A stretch of DNA of 64,000 nt from Ruminococcus flavefaciens AE3010 (GCF_000526795.1 NZ_JAGT01000001.1:124001-188000), one strand, 5' to 3'. Numbered from the stretch's first letter, positions 17,712-28,080 are shown. Numbers and translations: made by a program. Notes: a model not told the origin generated them from the letters alone.

Positions 17712-18654
17712 AGAGCTTTTTCTCAAAATCAGGCTTGGGAGCTGTAATCTCCAGTTTATTGAGATAACTTACAGCCGAATCCTCGGGAAGTTCAAATTTA
17801 AGAGCGTAGGCGCAGAGCGCCTGACGGAATACGCCGTATCTCTTGTTTACGGCAGTATTGCCGTATTTGCCGTCGCCAAGTATGGGAGCTCCGATATGCG
17901 CAAGATGAGCGCGTATCTGATGAGTGCGTCCCGTGTACAGTGTGACTTCAACAAGGGCAAGAGGGGCTTTTTCCGCAAGGACGCGGTAGCCCGTTTTTAT
18001 AATCTTAAAACCGTCAGCAGGCGAGTCGAGGATCTTCACAAGATTTCTTGACTCGTCTTTTTGATGATAGGCGGTGATTATATCCTCTGTTTTGGGCAGG
18101 GGAGATGCGGTAACACAGTGATATATCTTATGCAAATTGCCGCTTCGTATTGCTTCGTTGATGTCACGGAGAGCTGCTGCGGTCTTTGCAGCGGTCACAA
18201 GTCCGCAGGTATTTCTGTCAAGGCGGCTGCACAGTGCAGGGGCAAAGGAACTCTCGTTTTCGGGCGCGTACTCTTTTTTATTATATAAGTAGTGCTTTAT
18301 CCTGTCGATAAGAGTATCGGTGAGAGGACTGCCGTTTGAGTGGGAGTCAAGTCCCACAGGCTTGCTGACAATGAGCACATTCTCGTCCTCATAGACTATG
18401 TCAAGGTCCGGGGAGCATTTCAGAAAAGACATGTCGTGCTGCTTGACCTCAGACACCTCGTCCTTGACATAAATGGTGACGATATCCCCTGTGTTAAGCC
18501 TTGAAGCTATATCGCAGCGCTTGCCGTTTATCTTTATGTCTTTTTTGCGTATCAGACGATACATCATGCTCTTGGGCATATCAGGCAGAGCTTTTGTTAC
18601 AAATTTATCTATCCTTTGACCACTGTCATTGTCATTTATCACAAATTTCTTCAT
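17704..18654 (-). CDS. RluA-family 23S/tRNA pseudouridine synthase
   Basis: A 316-residue protein: N-terminal S4 RNA-binding domain (residues about 12-75) and the RluA catalytic domain. The catalytic Asp lies in SRLDRNTCGLV (the family HRLDxxTSG motif with Cys for Ser); GRTHQIRAHLAHIGAPILGD is also typical. It isomerises specific uridines in ribosomal or transfer RNA; the target site cannot be assigned. AGGAGA precedes ATG. Confidence 0.92.
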   Translation of the reverse strand: MKKFVINDNDSGQRIDKFVTKALPDMPKSMMYRLIRKKDIKINGKRCDIASRLNTGDIVTIYVKDEVSEVKQHDMSFLKCSPDLDIVYEDENVLIVSKPVGLDSHSNGSPLTDTLIDRIKHYLYNKKEYAPENESSFAPALCSRLDRNTCGLVTAAKTAAALRDINEAIRSGNLHKIYHCVTASPLPKTEDIITAYHQKDESRNLVKILDSPADGFKIIKTGYRVLAEKAPLALVEVTLYTGRTHQIRAHLAHIGAPILGDGKYGNTAVNKRYGVFRQALCAYALKFELPEDSAVSYLNKLEITAPKPDFEKKLFS

Positions 18655-18767
18655 TTAAAATCTCCTGATTATTACAAAAAAGTATCTATAAGTTACAAAA
18701 ACATTTCTTAAATTTCTTCAAACCATACAAAAATGTGCTCCTCTTGATTTTTTTTGGACTGTAACAG

Positions 18768-18796
18768 TTGAAAAATGTTCAGAAGTATGTTATAAT
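18768..18796 (+). promoter_or_regulatory. Promoter of GH25 lysozyme gene
   Basis: TTGAAA (18768-18773), 17-base spacer, TATAAT (18791-18796). Several TTACAAAAA/TTTTGTAAC repeats surround it (for example near 18673, 18694, 18798 and 18829), which may be regulator sites. Confidence 0.8.
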
Positions 18797-18861
18797 TTAC
18801 AAAAAGCTATGATACAGTTATTTCTTTTTTGTAACGTTAACGAAAGGGAGTTTGATCGGAT

Positions 18862-20454
18862 ATGAGGATATGTAAGAGACTGCTTTCTGTTCTGACAGCA
18901 TTTTCATTTGTCGGTACAGGAGCAGTATTATCACCCTCAGAAGCTTTCGCCGAAAATAATATAAGCTGCAATATATATGATACCACAATTAGTCTTGAAA
19001 GTAAAGAGGCTTCGGGCAGTATCTTACAGGATACTGCTGACGAAAACACTGTTGAGGCTTCAAGCATGACAGAAGTACCGTTCAATGTTTTTGATATCTA
19101 TAACGCTCATCAGAAATATGTGAAGCTTCATTCGGGCGACAAAAGCCTTATGTATAAAAAGACTGAAGGCATCGATGTTTCCTATGCTCAGGGGAAGATC
19201 GACTGGCAGGCTGTCAAGGACAGCGGAATAGATTTTGCCATAATAAGAGCAGGTTACGGAAATGCCGATAAGTATCCATATCAGAAGGATACATGGTTCC
19301 AGTACAACATCGAGGAAGCCAAGAAGGTCGGCATGGACGTGGGCATCTACTGGTACAGCTACGCATACAGTCCCGAGGAGGCACGGGAGGAAGCCGAGTC
19401 CTGCTATAATATCATAAAGGATTATGATATTCATTATCCTGTATATTTTGATATTGAGGAGGAGGGACAGAAAAAGCTTCCTGTTGCCGAGATATCAGCA
19501 ATTATCGATTCTTTCTGTTCTACAATAGAGTCCAAGGGCTATTATGCAGGCATATACAGTTTTTCAAGTCTGCTTTCATCAAAGGTTTATCAGCAGGTAC
19601 TTGACAAATATGCTATATGGGTAGCTCACTGGAACGTCAAGGCACCCGGATACAAGGGAGACTACGGCATGTGGCAGCACAGCGATGCAGGTACTGTAAA
19701 CGGCATAAACACGGTCGTTGACCTTGACCACTGCTACGTGAATTATCCCTATCTTATATCACCTGATACATATGAGCCTGATGGTACAGAAACAGACGAG
19801 ACCGAGAATCTTCGTCCTCTCAGTATAGACAGAGGTGTTGCAAGCGGTATCGACGTTTCGGTATGGCAGGGCAAGGTGGACTGGGAAGCAGTAAAGAATT
19901 CAGGCATAAACTATGCAATGATACGTGCAGGCTACGGCGATCTTGCTTCACAGACCGATAAGTACTTTGAAGCAAATATCGAGGGTGCTGAAAAGGCAGG
20001 TATCGACTGCGGAGCTTACTGGTACAGCTACGCTTCGTCTCCCGAGGACGCTGTCCTTGAGGCAAAGGCTTGTCTGGAGGTCATTGGCGGACATAAGTTT
20101 GCTTATCCGATATATTATTGTATAGAGGATCAGTGCTTCTCAACAATGACCAATCAGGAGATAACCGATATCATCAACGCTTTCTGCTCAACTCTTGAGA
20201 AAGAAGGCTACTATGTAGGCATAAAGAGCTATGCAAACTTCCTTAATACAAGAGTAGACGAGTCTGTTTTCTCAAAGTATGATGTGTGGGTAGCTCATTA
20301 CGGAGTTTCAAAGCCGGAGTTCAGGAAGAACTACAATATGTGGCAGTACACCAACGACGGAAAGGTCGAGGGTCTGAGCGGAAGCTTCAATCTTGATTAT
20401 GCTTACCTCAATTTCCCGGAGATAATGGCAAAGAACCACCTTAACGGTTTCTGA
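18862..20454 (+). CDS. Secreted lysozyme with two GH25 domains, second domain altered
   Basis: A 530-residue protein with a signal peptide (about residues 1-31) and two glycoside hydrolase 25 domains (about 103-305 and 327-525). Each starts with the catalytic-face motif GIDVS (EGIDVSYAQGKIDW; SGIDVSVWQGKVDW). In domain 1 the conserved DxE pair is D197 and E199 (YPVYFDIEE). In domain 2 the same site reads C420-I-E422 (YPIYYCIED), so the first Asp is a Cys. Domain 1 should cleave muramic-acid glycosidic bonds; domain 2 may be impaired and used for binding. AAAGGGAG precedes ATG. Confidence 0.92.
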   Translation: MRICKRLLSVLTAFSFVGTGAVLSPSEAFAENNISCNIYDTTISLESKEASGSILQDTADENTVEASSMTEVPFNVFDIYNAHQKYVKLHSGDKSLMYKKTEGIDVSYAQGKIDWQAVKDSGIDFAIIRAGYGNADKYPYQKDTWFQYNIEEAKKVGMDVGIYWYSYAYSPEEAREEAESCYNIIKDYDIHYPVYFDIEEEGQKKLPVAEISAIIDSFCSTIESKGYYAGIYSFSSLLSSKVYQQVLDKYAIWVAHWNVKAPGYKGDYGMWQHSDAGTVNGINTVVDLDHCYVNYPYLISPDTYEPDGTETDETENLRPLSIDRGVASGIDVSVWQGKVDWEAVKNSGINYAMIRAGYGDLASQTDKYFEANIEGAEKAGIDCGAYWYSYASSPEDAVLEAKACLEVIGGHKFAYPIYYCIEDQCFSTMTNQEITDIINAFCSTLEKEGYYVGIKSYANFLNTRVDESVFSKYDVWVAHYGVSKPEFRKNYNMWQYTNDGKVEGLSGSFNLDYAYLNFPEIMAKNHLNGF

Positions 20455-20466
20455 TAACAAAAGCTG

Positions 20467-20501
20467 ATATGCATACCGCTGATCTGCGGTATGCATATTT
20501 T
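20467..20501 (+). terminator. Terminator after lysozyme gene
   Basis: Stem ATATGCATACCGC (20467-20479) with GCGGTATGCATAT (20486-20498) and a short T run. It ends only 18 bases before addB. Confidence 0.85.
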
Positions 20502-20518
20502 ATGTAAAGAGGATAGTT

Positions 20519-23500
20519 ATGGTCGAATTTATAACAGGCGCAGCAGGCTGTGGAAAAACCACAAGAATGTTCGCAAAGATACAGGAAAAATGCGGAGCTG
20601 CCGATAAGCTCTGCATAATAGTTCCCGAGCAGTTTTCGCAGGATTTCGATAAAAAGCTGTATTTCTTCCTCGGTGCCGAGAACTTCAACGAGCTGTTCTC
20701 ACTGAGCTTTACAGGTCTTGCAAGACAGCTCTTTCAGCTCTACGGCGACCCTGACCGCAAGGGCGAATATGCCGATGATATGGCAAAAATGATACTTATA
20801 TATCAGGCTGTGAATACGGCTCTGTCCCGTCCCGAGTCCCTCAGCAGCTTCCGCAGACAGAGTATGCAGAGCGGCTTTGCCGAGGAGATAATGACGCTGA
20901 TACGTGATATAAAGCGTTCGGGCATCACTCCCGAGGAGCTTGTTCAGCGCTCGCGTACTCTCGACAAGAGGCTTATGGATAAGACCGACGACGTGGCGGC
21001 TATTTTTCTTGAATATGAGCGGCTTATGGCTGAATACGGCTTCAAGGACGAGCTGGACAATATCCGCGAGGCAGCCGCTGTCGCTAATATTCATGAGTAT
21101 TTCAAGGGCAAGACGGTTTTCCTTGATGAGTTTGAGAGCTTTACTGCCGACCAGTACGAAATGCTTCGCGTAATGATATCATCTGCCGAAAATGTGTGCA
21201 TAGCTCTCAGAACAGACGATGTGAACGCAGGGGAGTATACCCTCTTCGAGACAGTTAACGACACCTACAGAAAGATAATGAACATCTGCCGTGAGCTCGG
21301 CAGGGAGACTGCTGTTGAAAAGTGCGGTAAATGCTATAGATTCAAAACACCCGACCTTGAATACGTCAGCAGACGGGCTCTTGTGAACCTGAGAAACGAA
21401 GCCGATAAAGCTCCGAGAGCTGAAAATGTCCATATTTTTGAGTCAAAGGATATGTACGACGAGGCGGAGTTCGTATGCGCAACAATAAAGCACATTGTCT
21501 ATGAGGACAGGTCGCTGATGTACAAGGATATTGCCATAATCTCCAATGATATCGCGTTATACTCCGATGTGCTGAAGGCTTCTTTCAAGAGGTACGACAT
21601 ACCATATTTCCTCAGTCTTGAAAAGGAGGTTGCCCATACCTCCATAATGGTATTTTTCACGTCAATGCTTGATATTCTTTCAAGCCGACGTATCCGCTCA
21701 GAGCAGATATTCCGTTTCCTGAAAAGCGGACTCCTCGACGTCTCGCTAACCGAGGTATCACTGCTGGAAAACTACTGCTATAAATGGGACGTTGACGGCG
21801 ACAGCTGGCTTGATGAGTTCAGAGCAGAGGACGAGCAGCTGGAGCTTCTGGAGAGAATCAGGAACAAGACGGTTGTCCCTCTCGTTAAGCTTAAAAAGAA
21901 GCTCAGCGGCAAAAACACTGCGGAGAAGCTTTGCTCCCTGCTGTACGACCATATAGTTTACTGCAATGCCGAGAAAAACACGGCAAAGCTCATGGGACAG
22001 CTCATTAAGCAGAACAAGGACTACGAAGCTGCGGAGCTGAAACGGCTCTGGGGCTGCCTTATGGATATACTTGACAGTCTCAGCGATACACTGGGGGATA
22101 AGGACATAAGCTTTTCGGAGTTTAACCGTATTATCCGCTCCATGATAGGACGTATCAAATACTCCGTGCCCCCACAGACGCTGGACACTGTAACGGCGGC
22201 TTCCGCACGTATGGCACGTCTGGACTCCCCGAGAGTCGTGTTCGTTATGGGAGCCAATGACGGTGACTTCCCCAATCAGATAAGCCTTCACGGGCTTTTC
22301 TCGGAGGCTGAGAAGACCAAGCTCTCCGAAAACGGCATAGAGCTTTCCACACCTCTTGCGGAGCTTATCGCTTCCGAGCGCCTTGTGGTATATAAGGCCA
22401 TATCAGCGGCTTCCGACAGGCTTTATATGACCTATCCGCTGTCAGACCTTTCGGGACAGGCGAAATATCCCGCACAGATAGTAGACAGGATAATCGCCAT
22501 GTTCGGCGATGAGAGCATACGCATGAACGGCAGCAGCCTTTCAGCCGACTACTACGCGGCAACGCTCCATTCTGCGTTCTATCACTATATGCAGGAGCGC
22601 AAGAGCAATAGTCCCGCCGTTGCTTCCGTTAAGGAGCTTCTCATGGGAGCTCCCGAATATAAGCGCAGGCTCTCATATGTTATGAGCAGGGGCTATCACA
22701 CCCAGAGCTTCAGCATAGACAGGGACATTATGGAGAAGCTGCAAAGCTTTGAGCCCTTAAAGCTGTCCTCGTCGGGACTGGAGGAGTACAATCTCTGCCA
22801 CTTCAAATACTTCTGCGATAAATGCCTGAGACTTCATCTCAATGAAAAGGTGGAGCTTGACGCCCGCATCGCAGGCGAGCTCACCCACAGGTGCTTTTAC
22901 GGCATACTCAGGAAATACAGCAAGGCTGAGTTTGTGGAGCTGCCCTGCGATGAAATGAAAGCCGAGATAAACGCCTGTGCCGAGGAATACCGCACGGAGG
23001 CTCTTGCGGGAGATTTCGGCAAGGACGCCAAGTTCGACCTTATCTTCAACAAGCTCACCGAGCGTATGTCTGAGGTCTTCATGTACACTCAGCAGGCTCT
23101 TATGGCTTCGGATTTCGTACCACATAAATTTGAGCTCGACCTTCGGGACAGCCATTCTGTCATAATTCCTTTCGGGGACGGAAAACAGCTCAGCTTCGGC
23201 GGAATAGTTGACAGAGCCGATGTCTGCGATATAGACGGAGACAGATATCTCCGCATAATAGACTACAAGAGCAGCCGTAAGGACATAACTGCGGAGACTC
23301 TTGCCTGCGGAATAAATATGCAGATGCTGCTGTATCTGTTCGCTTCCACGGACAAGGGCGGCGTGTATGAGGGGTATGCTCCTGCGGGAGTTCTCTATTC
23401 TCCCGTAAGGATTTCAGAGGTACATCTGGAGTCTCACAAGGTCGATTCAAAGAACACGGGAGCTGTCAGCTCGGCGCTCCGCACCAGCGGACTTGTACTG

Positions 23501-23854
23501 GGCGATATGGATATCCTTGAAGCTATGGAAAAGAACGTCCGCGGCGAATACATACCCGTAAAACTTGATAAGAACGGCGTTCCGGACAAGAATTCAGCTT
23601 GTATCTCCGCAGAGGGAATGACTTTGCTGAGAAATTACACCTACGGCAAGCTTCAAAGCATGGCGGAGTCCCTGCTTGCAGGCGACGCAGAGGCGATACC
23701 ACTTCTCATGGGGAACAAGCTGCCCTGTACTTACTGTGAGTACATGAATATATGCGATAATTCCGAGCTTGAACGCCAGAGAACGCCCGACGACAGCGCA
23801 GTAGCCGAGGCACAGGCGATACTCGGAAAAAAATATAAGGGAGAGGAGGAGTAA
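20519..23854 (+). CDS. addB: ATP-dependent helicase/nuclease subunit B
   Basis: A 1111-residue AddB subunit. A Walker A motif is at the N-terminus (GAAGCGKTT, residues 7-15). The C-terminal RecB-type nuclease has GGIVDRADV and RIIDYKSSRK. The iron-sulfur staple is formed by an upstream Cys in YNLCHFKYFC and the C-terminal group CTYCEYMNIC. With AddA it processes double-strand breaks for RecA loading at Chi sites. It is 1 base from addA. Confidence 0.95.
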   Translation: MVEFITGAAGCGKTTRMFAKIQEKCGAADKLCIIVPEQFSQDFDKKLYFFLGAENFNELFSLSFTGLARQLFQLYGDPDRKGEYADDMAKMILIYQAVNTALSRPESLSSFRRQSMQSGFAEEIMTLIRDIKRSGITPEELVQRSRTLDKRLMDKTDDVAAIFLEYERLMAEYGFKDELDNIREAAAVANIHEYFKGKTVFLDEFESFTADQYEMLRVMISSAENVCIALRTDDVNAGEYTLFETVNDTYRKIMNICRELGRETAVEKCGKCYRFKTPDLEYVSRRALVNLRNEADKAPRAENVHIFESKDMYDEAEFVCATIKHIVYEDRSLMYKDIAIISNDIALYSDVLKASFKRYDIPYFLSLEKEVAHTSIMVFFTSMLDILSSRRIRSEQIFRFLKSGLLDVSLTEVSLLENYCYKWDVDGDSWLDEFRAEDEQLELLERIRNKTVVPLVKLKKKLSGKNTAEKLCSLLYDHIVYCNAEKNTAKLMGQLIKQNKDYEAAELKRLWGCLMDILDSLSDTLGDKDISFSEFNRIIRSMIGRIKYSVPPQTLDTVTAASARMARLDSPRVVFVMGANDGDFPNQISLHGLFSEAEKTKLSENGIELSTPLAELIASERLVVYKAISAASDRLYMTYPLSDLSGQAKYPAQIVDRIIAMFGDESIRMNGSSLSADYYAATLHSAFYHYMQERKSNSPAVASVKELLMGAPEYKRRLSYVMSRGYHTQSFSIDRDIMEKLQSFEPLKLSSSGLEEYNLCHFKYFCDKCLRLHLNEKVELDARIAGELTHRCFYGILRKYSKAEFVELPCDEMKAEINACAEEYRTEALAGDFGKDAKFDLIFNKLTERMSEVFMYTQQALMASDFVPHKFELDLRDSHSVIIPFGDGKQLSFGGIVDRADVCDIDGDRYLRIIDYKSSRKDITAETLACGINMQMLLYLFASTDKGGVYEGYAPAGVLYSPVRISEVHLESHKVDSKNTGAVSSALRTSGLVLGDMDILEAMEKNVRGEYIPVKLDKNGVPDKNSACISAEGMTLLRNYTYGKLQSMAESLLAGDAEAIPLLMGNKLPCTYCEYMNICDNSELERQRTPDDSAVAEAQAILGKKYKGEEE

Positions 23855-23855
23855 T

Positions 23856-26800
23856 ATGGGCTGGACCCAACAGCAGCAGAACGCAATAGACGCCAGAGAT
23901 ACGTCACTTATCGTATCCGCAGCCGCAGGAAGCGGCAAGACCGCTGTACTTACGGAAAGACTTGTTCAGCTCATAGCGGACAAGGATTCGGGAGTCCGTG
24001 CGGACAGAATGGTAGTGGTAACATTTACCAACGACGCCGCAGCGGAGCTGAAAAAGCGCCTTGACAGCAAGCTCCGCGCTATTATAAACGATCGCCCCGA
24101 CGACCGTCATCTGCTGAAACAGCAGATACTTCTCCAGAGCGCAAGAATATCCACTATCAACTCTTTCTGCTTCGATCTTATCAGGGACAACATCGGCGAA
24201 AACGGCATAACCTCGGGGTTCAGCGTTCTCGACGACACCGACAACAAGGTGCTGAGAGCCCGTGCCCTTGAGGAGCTTATCAACTACTACAGCAAGAACG
24301 AGTACGACAAAATATCCTTTATGTACGACAGCTTCTGCATCAAGGACGAAAAGCGCCTTGTAGAGGTCATTGAGCGTGCCGATAATTTCCTTTCATCGGT
24401 GGCTATGTCGGATAAATGGCTGGAAAAAGCCGTCGCCAACTACAATACCGACTTTGAGGATTCCATATATTATCAAAAGCTTATTGAAACTCTTACCCGT
24501 CAGCTTGAATCGGCGCTGAGGACTGCTGATGATAATTTGGGCATGATAAGCCGCATATTCCCTGATATGTCAGCTCCTGCGGCAGTAAAGTCCTATGAGC
24601 AGGCTGAGAACGATTACGACAATGTATCCGATCTTCTCGGAGTGTTCAGAAGCGGACGTATCCCCACATTAGAGGAGTGTGCAAAAGCTGAGAGCTTTGC
24701 AGACCTTGTGAGAGTGGGGAAAACTGTCCACGACAAGGCGCTGAGGGAGATATTCAAGAAAAAGCGAGATATTATAAAAAAGACTGTTTCCAAGGTCGTA
24801 AGCAGCATAACGTCGCTGGACAGCGACTTTGCCGAGAGCGGCGAGGTAACGGCTGTTCTTATGGAGATGCTGAAAAAGTACCACGAGATAGTCTGGGAGA
24901 AAAAGTGTGAGAAAAACGCCCTCAGCTTCGACGACGGCGAGCGCCTTGCACTGGATATACTGGCTGCCGAGGACGAAAATGGCAGGATAATACAGTCGGA
25001 GGCGGCAGAAAAGATAGCCGACTATTACGATATAATCATGATCGACGAGTATCAGGACTCCAACAACAAGCAGGATCTGATATTCAAGCTTATATCCAAG
25101 GATTACAAGCTCAGCGAAAACGGGGAGCCCCTTTACGGGGACAATGTTTTTCTTGTAGGCGACGTAAAGCAGTCTATTTACCGTTTCAGACTGGCTAATC
25201 CGCGGAACTTCATAACCACTCTTAAAGGCGCGGACAGATATTCAGCCGACAGCGTCAGCAAGAACCAGTACATAACTCTTAATAAGAACTTCCGCAGTTC
25301 GCCTCAGGTCATCGACTTCGTAAACTATGTTTTTTCGCAGATAATGAGCGAGAACTGCGGCGATATAGACTATAACAGCGACGAAATGCTCTATTTCGGT
25401 GCGGAGCAGTTCTCAGCGGCGGACGGAAGCGACCGCATTACCCATATCTCGTTTATAAATGACGAGCCCAGCGAGGTGGAGGACGACAGCGCTAATACTG
25501 ACGCAAAGGCTGACCGCGAAGCTGTATTTACGGCGCAGAAGATTGCACAAATGCTTAAAGATGGCGTTCTTGTCACGGACAGGGACGGCACTCAGCGTCC
25601 CTGCAGACCGTCGGACTTCTGTATTCTCGTCAGAAATAACTCTTACATAAATGCTTATGCGGACGAGCTGAACAGACTTGGCGTGCCTGCAAAGGGCAAC
25701 GAGGAAGCAGGCTATCTCAAATCCCGAGAGATAGCAGTTCTCATCGACCTGCTGAGAGTTATCAGCAACCCTTTGCAGGATATACCTATGGCGGCTGTTA
25801 TGACCTCGCCAATGTATATGTTCAGTATCTCTGACCTTGCGGTGATAAAGTCTCTTGATAAGCACAGGGCGCTCTTTGCTATAATACGCGGACTTGCAGA
25901 GGGCGATTATGAGGAATGCACGGATATGTTTCTGAGGGAGCACTGTATGGAATTCCTTGAATCCCTTGACGAATTCAGGCTTGATTCGGTGACTATGACT
26001 CTCGGAGAGCTTATCGGCGAGATATACGACACCACGGATTTCATATCCGTTATGCAGCTCTACAGCGACGGCGACCAGAAGCGTGCGAACCTTCGCGTAC
26101 TTATCCAATACGCCCAGAATTACGAGAACTCCGCAGCCTTTGACGGCACAGGAGGCTTGAACGGATTCCTGCGTCACCTGGACAGAGTTATGGAGAACGG
26201 CGATTACGCACAGGGAAAAATATCCGCTTCATCGGGGGAGTACGTCAGCGTGCTTACCCTGCATCGCTCAAAGGGACTGGAATTCCCATTTGTTTTCATA
26301 GCCGAGACCTCTGTGAACTTCAAGTTTGATTCCAAAACTGTTATGTGCAGCGACGACGGCAGGATAGGCTATGTGCTATATGACCCCACGCTGTTCCGCA
26401 AATACAGGACGTTTCAGCAGACCATGCTGTCTGCCGAGGAAGAAAAGGCGACCCGCAGCGAGGAAATGAGACTGCTCTATGTAGGACTTACAAGAGCTCA
26501 GCAGCAGCTCTTCATCAATCTGAAATGCAGTGAAAAGGCGCTGAAACGCGTGAATGCGCTCATTGAAAGCTGTATGCTCCACAATGACGATATAACCGAA
26601 TGGGTGTCGGAGGCTAAGAGCTTCTCCGACTGGCTGTGGGCGGCTGTTGTACGCAGCACTGAGTTTGGGGATATAGCTCAGCAGCTTGGACTTGATGTGA
26701 GCAGGCTCGGAGCAGGCATATCAGCTGATAAGCTATTTGAATATGAGATAGCCGATACTGGTGCTGCGGAGCTTACCGAGGAAGAAACAGTCGAAGATGA

Positions 26801-27500
26801 AGCAGTCCCTGACGTTGAGCTTATCGCCCGCATGAAAGAGCTCATAGATTTCCGGTATGACAGGACTCTCTCCGAAACTCCTGCAAAGCTCAGTGTTACC
26901 CAGATAACAAAGAAGCTGAAAGAGAACGACGACAGCTTCGATTTCAGGCTGAAACGTCCAAGGTTCAAGTCCGAGGGCTCAAAGCTCACAGGCGCTGAGC
27001 GGGGAACAGCAATACATACATTCTTCCAGTACTGCGATTTTGACAGCGCTATTGAAGCTCCCGAGGCGGAGATAGCAAATGTCTCTCAGAAAGGCTATAT
27101 AAGTCCTGCTGAGGCTGAGTCCATAAGCGCGGAGAATGTCTCGGCGTTCTTCAAAAGCCCGCTGTACGGCAGGATAAAGAGCTCTCTGCGATATGTGAGG
27201 GAGAAGAAATTCATGGTCGCAGTCTCTCAGCTCAACGTAGAGAACGAAACTCTCGACAGGCTTAAAAAGTCCGACGGTATGATAAAGGGCATCATAGACC
27301 TTATGTTTGAGGAGCCAGATGGCATTGTAATAGTTGATTACAAGTCCGACAGGGGAGTATCTCTTGCGGCGCTGAAAGAGCGTTATTCCATGCAGCTGAA
27401 GCTCTACAAGGCGGCAATAGAGCTGACTACAGGCAAAAAGGTCAAGGAAATGCTGCTCTACTCATTTGAGCTTAAAGACAGCATAAATGTTGAACTATGA
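23856..27500 (+). CDS. addA: ATP-dependent helicase/nuclease subunit A
   Basis: A 1214-residue UvrD-like helicase with C-terminal nuclease. Walker A AAAGSGKTAVLTERL is near residues 23-37; helicase motifs IMIDEYQDSN, VGDVKQSIYRFR, LTLHRSKGLEFPFVF and LLYVGLTRAQQQL are intact. The nuclease part contains GTAIHTFFQYCDF and the catalytic VDYKSDRG. It starts with AGAGGAGG just upstream, overlapping the end of addB. Together they form the AddAB recombination complex. Confidence 0.96.
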   Translation: MGWTQQQQNAIDARDTSLIVSAAAGSGKTAVLTERLVQLIADKDSGVRADRMVVVTFTNDAAAELKKRLDSKLRAIINDRPDDRHLLKQQILLQSARISTINSFCFDLIRDNIGENGITSGFSVLDDTDNKVLRARALEELINYYSKNEYDKISFMYDSFCIKDEKRLVEVIERADNFLSSVAMSDKWLEKAVANYNTDFEDSIYYQKLIETLTRQLESALRTADDNLGMISRIFPDMSAPAAVKSYEQAENDYDNVSDLLGVFRSGRIPTLEECAKAESFADLVRVGKTVHDKALREIFKKKRDIIKKTVSKVVSSITSLDSDFAESGEVTAVLMEMLKKYHEIVWEKKCEKNALSFDDGERLALDILAAEDENGRIIQSEAAEKIADYYDIIMIDEYQDSNNKQDLIFKLISKDYKLSENGEPLYGDNVFLVGDVKQSIYRFRLANPRNFITTLKGADRYSADSVSKNQYITLNKNFRSSPQVIDFVNYVFSQIMSENCGDIDYNSDEMLYFGAEQFSAADGSDRITHISFINDEPSEVEDDSANTDAKADREAVFTAQKIAQMLKDGVLVTDRDGTQRPCRPSDFCILVRNNSYINAYADELNRLGVPAKGNEEAGYLKSREIAVLIDLLRVISNPLQDIPMAAVMTSPMYMFSISDLAVIKSLDKHRALFAIIRGLAEGDYEECTDMFLREHCMEFLESLDEFRLDSVTMTLGELIGEIYDTTDFISVMQLYSDGDQKRANLRVLIQYAQNYENSAAFDGTGGLNGFLRHLDRVMENGDYAQGKISASSGEYVSVLTLHRSKGLEFPFVFIAETSVNFKFDSKTVMCSDDGRIGYVLYDPTLFRKYRTFQQTMLSAEEEKATRSEEMRLLYVGLTRAQQQLFINLKCSEKALKRVNALIESCMLHNDDITEWVSEAKSFSDWLWAAVVRSTEFGDIAQQLGLDVSRLGAGISADKLFEYEIADTGAAELTEEETVEDEAVPDVELIARMKELIDFRYDRTLSETPAKLSVTQITKKLKENDDSFDFRLKRPRFKSEGSKLTGAERGTAIHTFFQYCDFDSAIEAPEAEIANVSQKGYISPAEAESISAENVSAFFKSPLYGRIKSSLRYVREKKFMVAVSQLNVENETLDRLKKSDGMIKGIIDLMFEEPDGIVIVDYKSDRGVSLAALKERYSMQLKLYKAAIELTTGKKVKEMLLYSFELKDSINVEL

Positions 27501-27504
27501 GGAC

Positions 27505-27532
27505 AGAGCTCTCCGAAAGGGGAGCTCTTTGT
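27505..27532 (+). terminator. Terminator after addA
   Basis: AGAGCTCTCC (27505-27514) pairs with GGGGAGCTCT across a GAAA loop and is followed by TTTGTG. Confidence 0.75.
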
Positions 27533-27590
27533 GCTGTCTGTATAAGATAGAACATAGTTTTTGTCTAATTCGGAGAATATGAAAAAAATG

Positions 27591-27619
27591 TTGACAAGAA
27601 TTTTTTTGTGTACTATAAT
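27591..27619 (+). promoter_or_regulatory. Consensus promoter upstream of VanY-like gene
   Basis: TTGACA (27591-27596), 17 bases, TATAAT (27614-27619): a perfect vegetative promoter, yet 460 bases before the next start codon. Confidence 0.9.
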
Positions 27620-27625
27620 ATAAGA

Positions 27626-28080
27626 TACAGAGATATATAATATTATGGTGTAGAATGAACAAAAGAAGGAAACAAATATCGCAATGCTTATAAAAATATA
27701 CAGGCACAGCGGTTTTCCTTTAAAGTTCTAATATTTTTCGGAGTCATGACTATGGGCTGAGTGCAGGCTTTTGCAGACGTACTGTTTCTGCATGACCTGT
27801 TATCGGTTCAGGCTGACATAAAAGGTGTCGCACCTTTATTTCCGAGTTTCTACAGAACAGGCAGGAAAACAGCAGTGTCTTTTTTATTTCCCTGCCGACG
27901 GACAGGTCGGGGGACAGGATCAAAGACAAATTGGCTGAATGCTATTCTGATAAAACATAAATAATACTCAGATGCACAATGCGTCTGAATGATCGGCGGA
28001 AAAAGAAAAAAGCGCCTACAGAAAGATAACCACAGTATTATTTTATGATGTAGAACAAAAAATCGGAGGATATAATCAAA
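27626..28080 (+). ncRNA. Long structured leader or non-coding RNA upstream of VanY-like gene
   Basis: About 455 bases with no convincing reading frame, downstream of a perfect promoter. Several hairpins are visible: AAAGGTG/CACCTTT (27821-27837), GGCAGG paired with CCTGCC around a T-rich segment (27860-27896), and TCAGATGCA/TGCGTCTGA (27968-27988). It does not match the conserved cores of TPP, c-di-AMP, c-di-GMP, cobalamin or SAM riboswitches that I know. It could be a cis-regulatory leader or an independent small RNA. Confidence 0.45.

Noticed and set aside
27761..27964. 67-residue plus-strand frame in the leader region
   Set aside because: No ribosome binding site, odd composition and overlap with hairpins; not credible as a gene.
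27626..28080. c-di-AMP (ydaO) or other known riboswitch upstream of the VanY-like gene
   Set aside because: I could not find the conserved core blocks of any riboswitch class I know, so no class was assigned.
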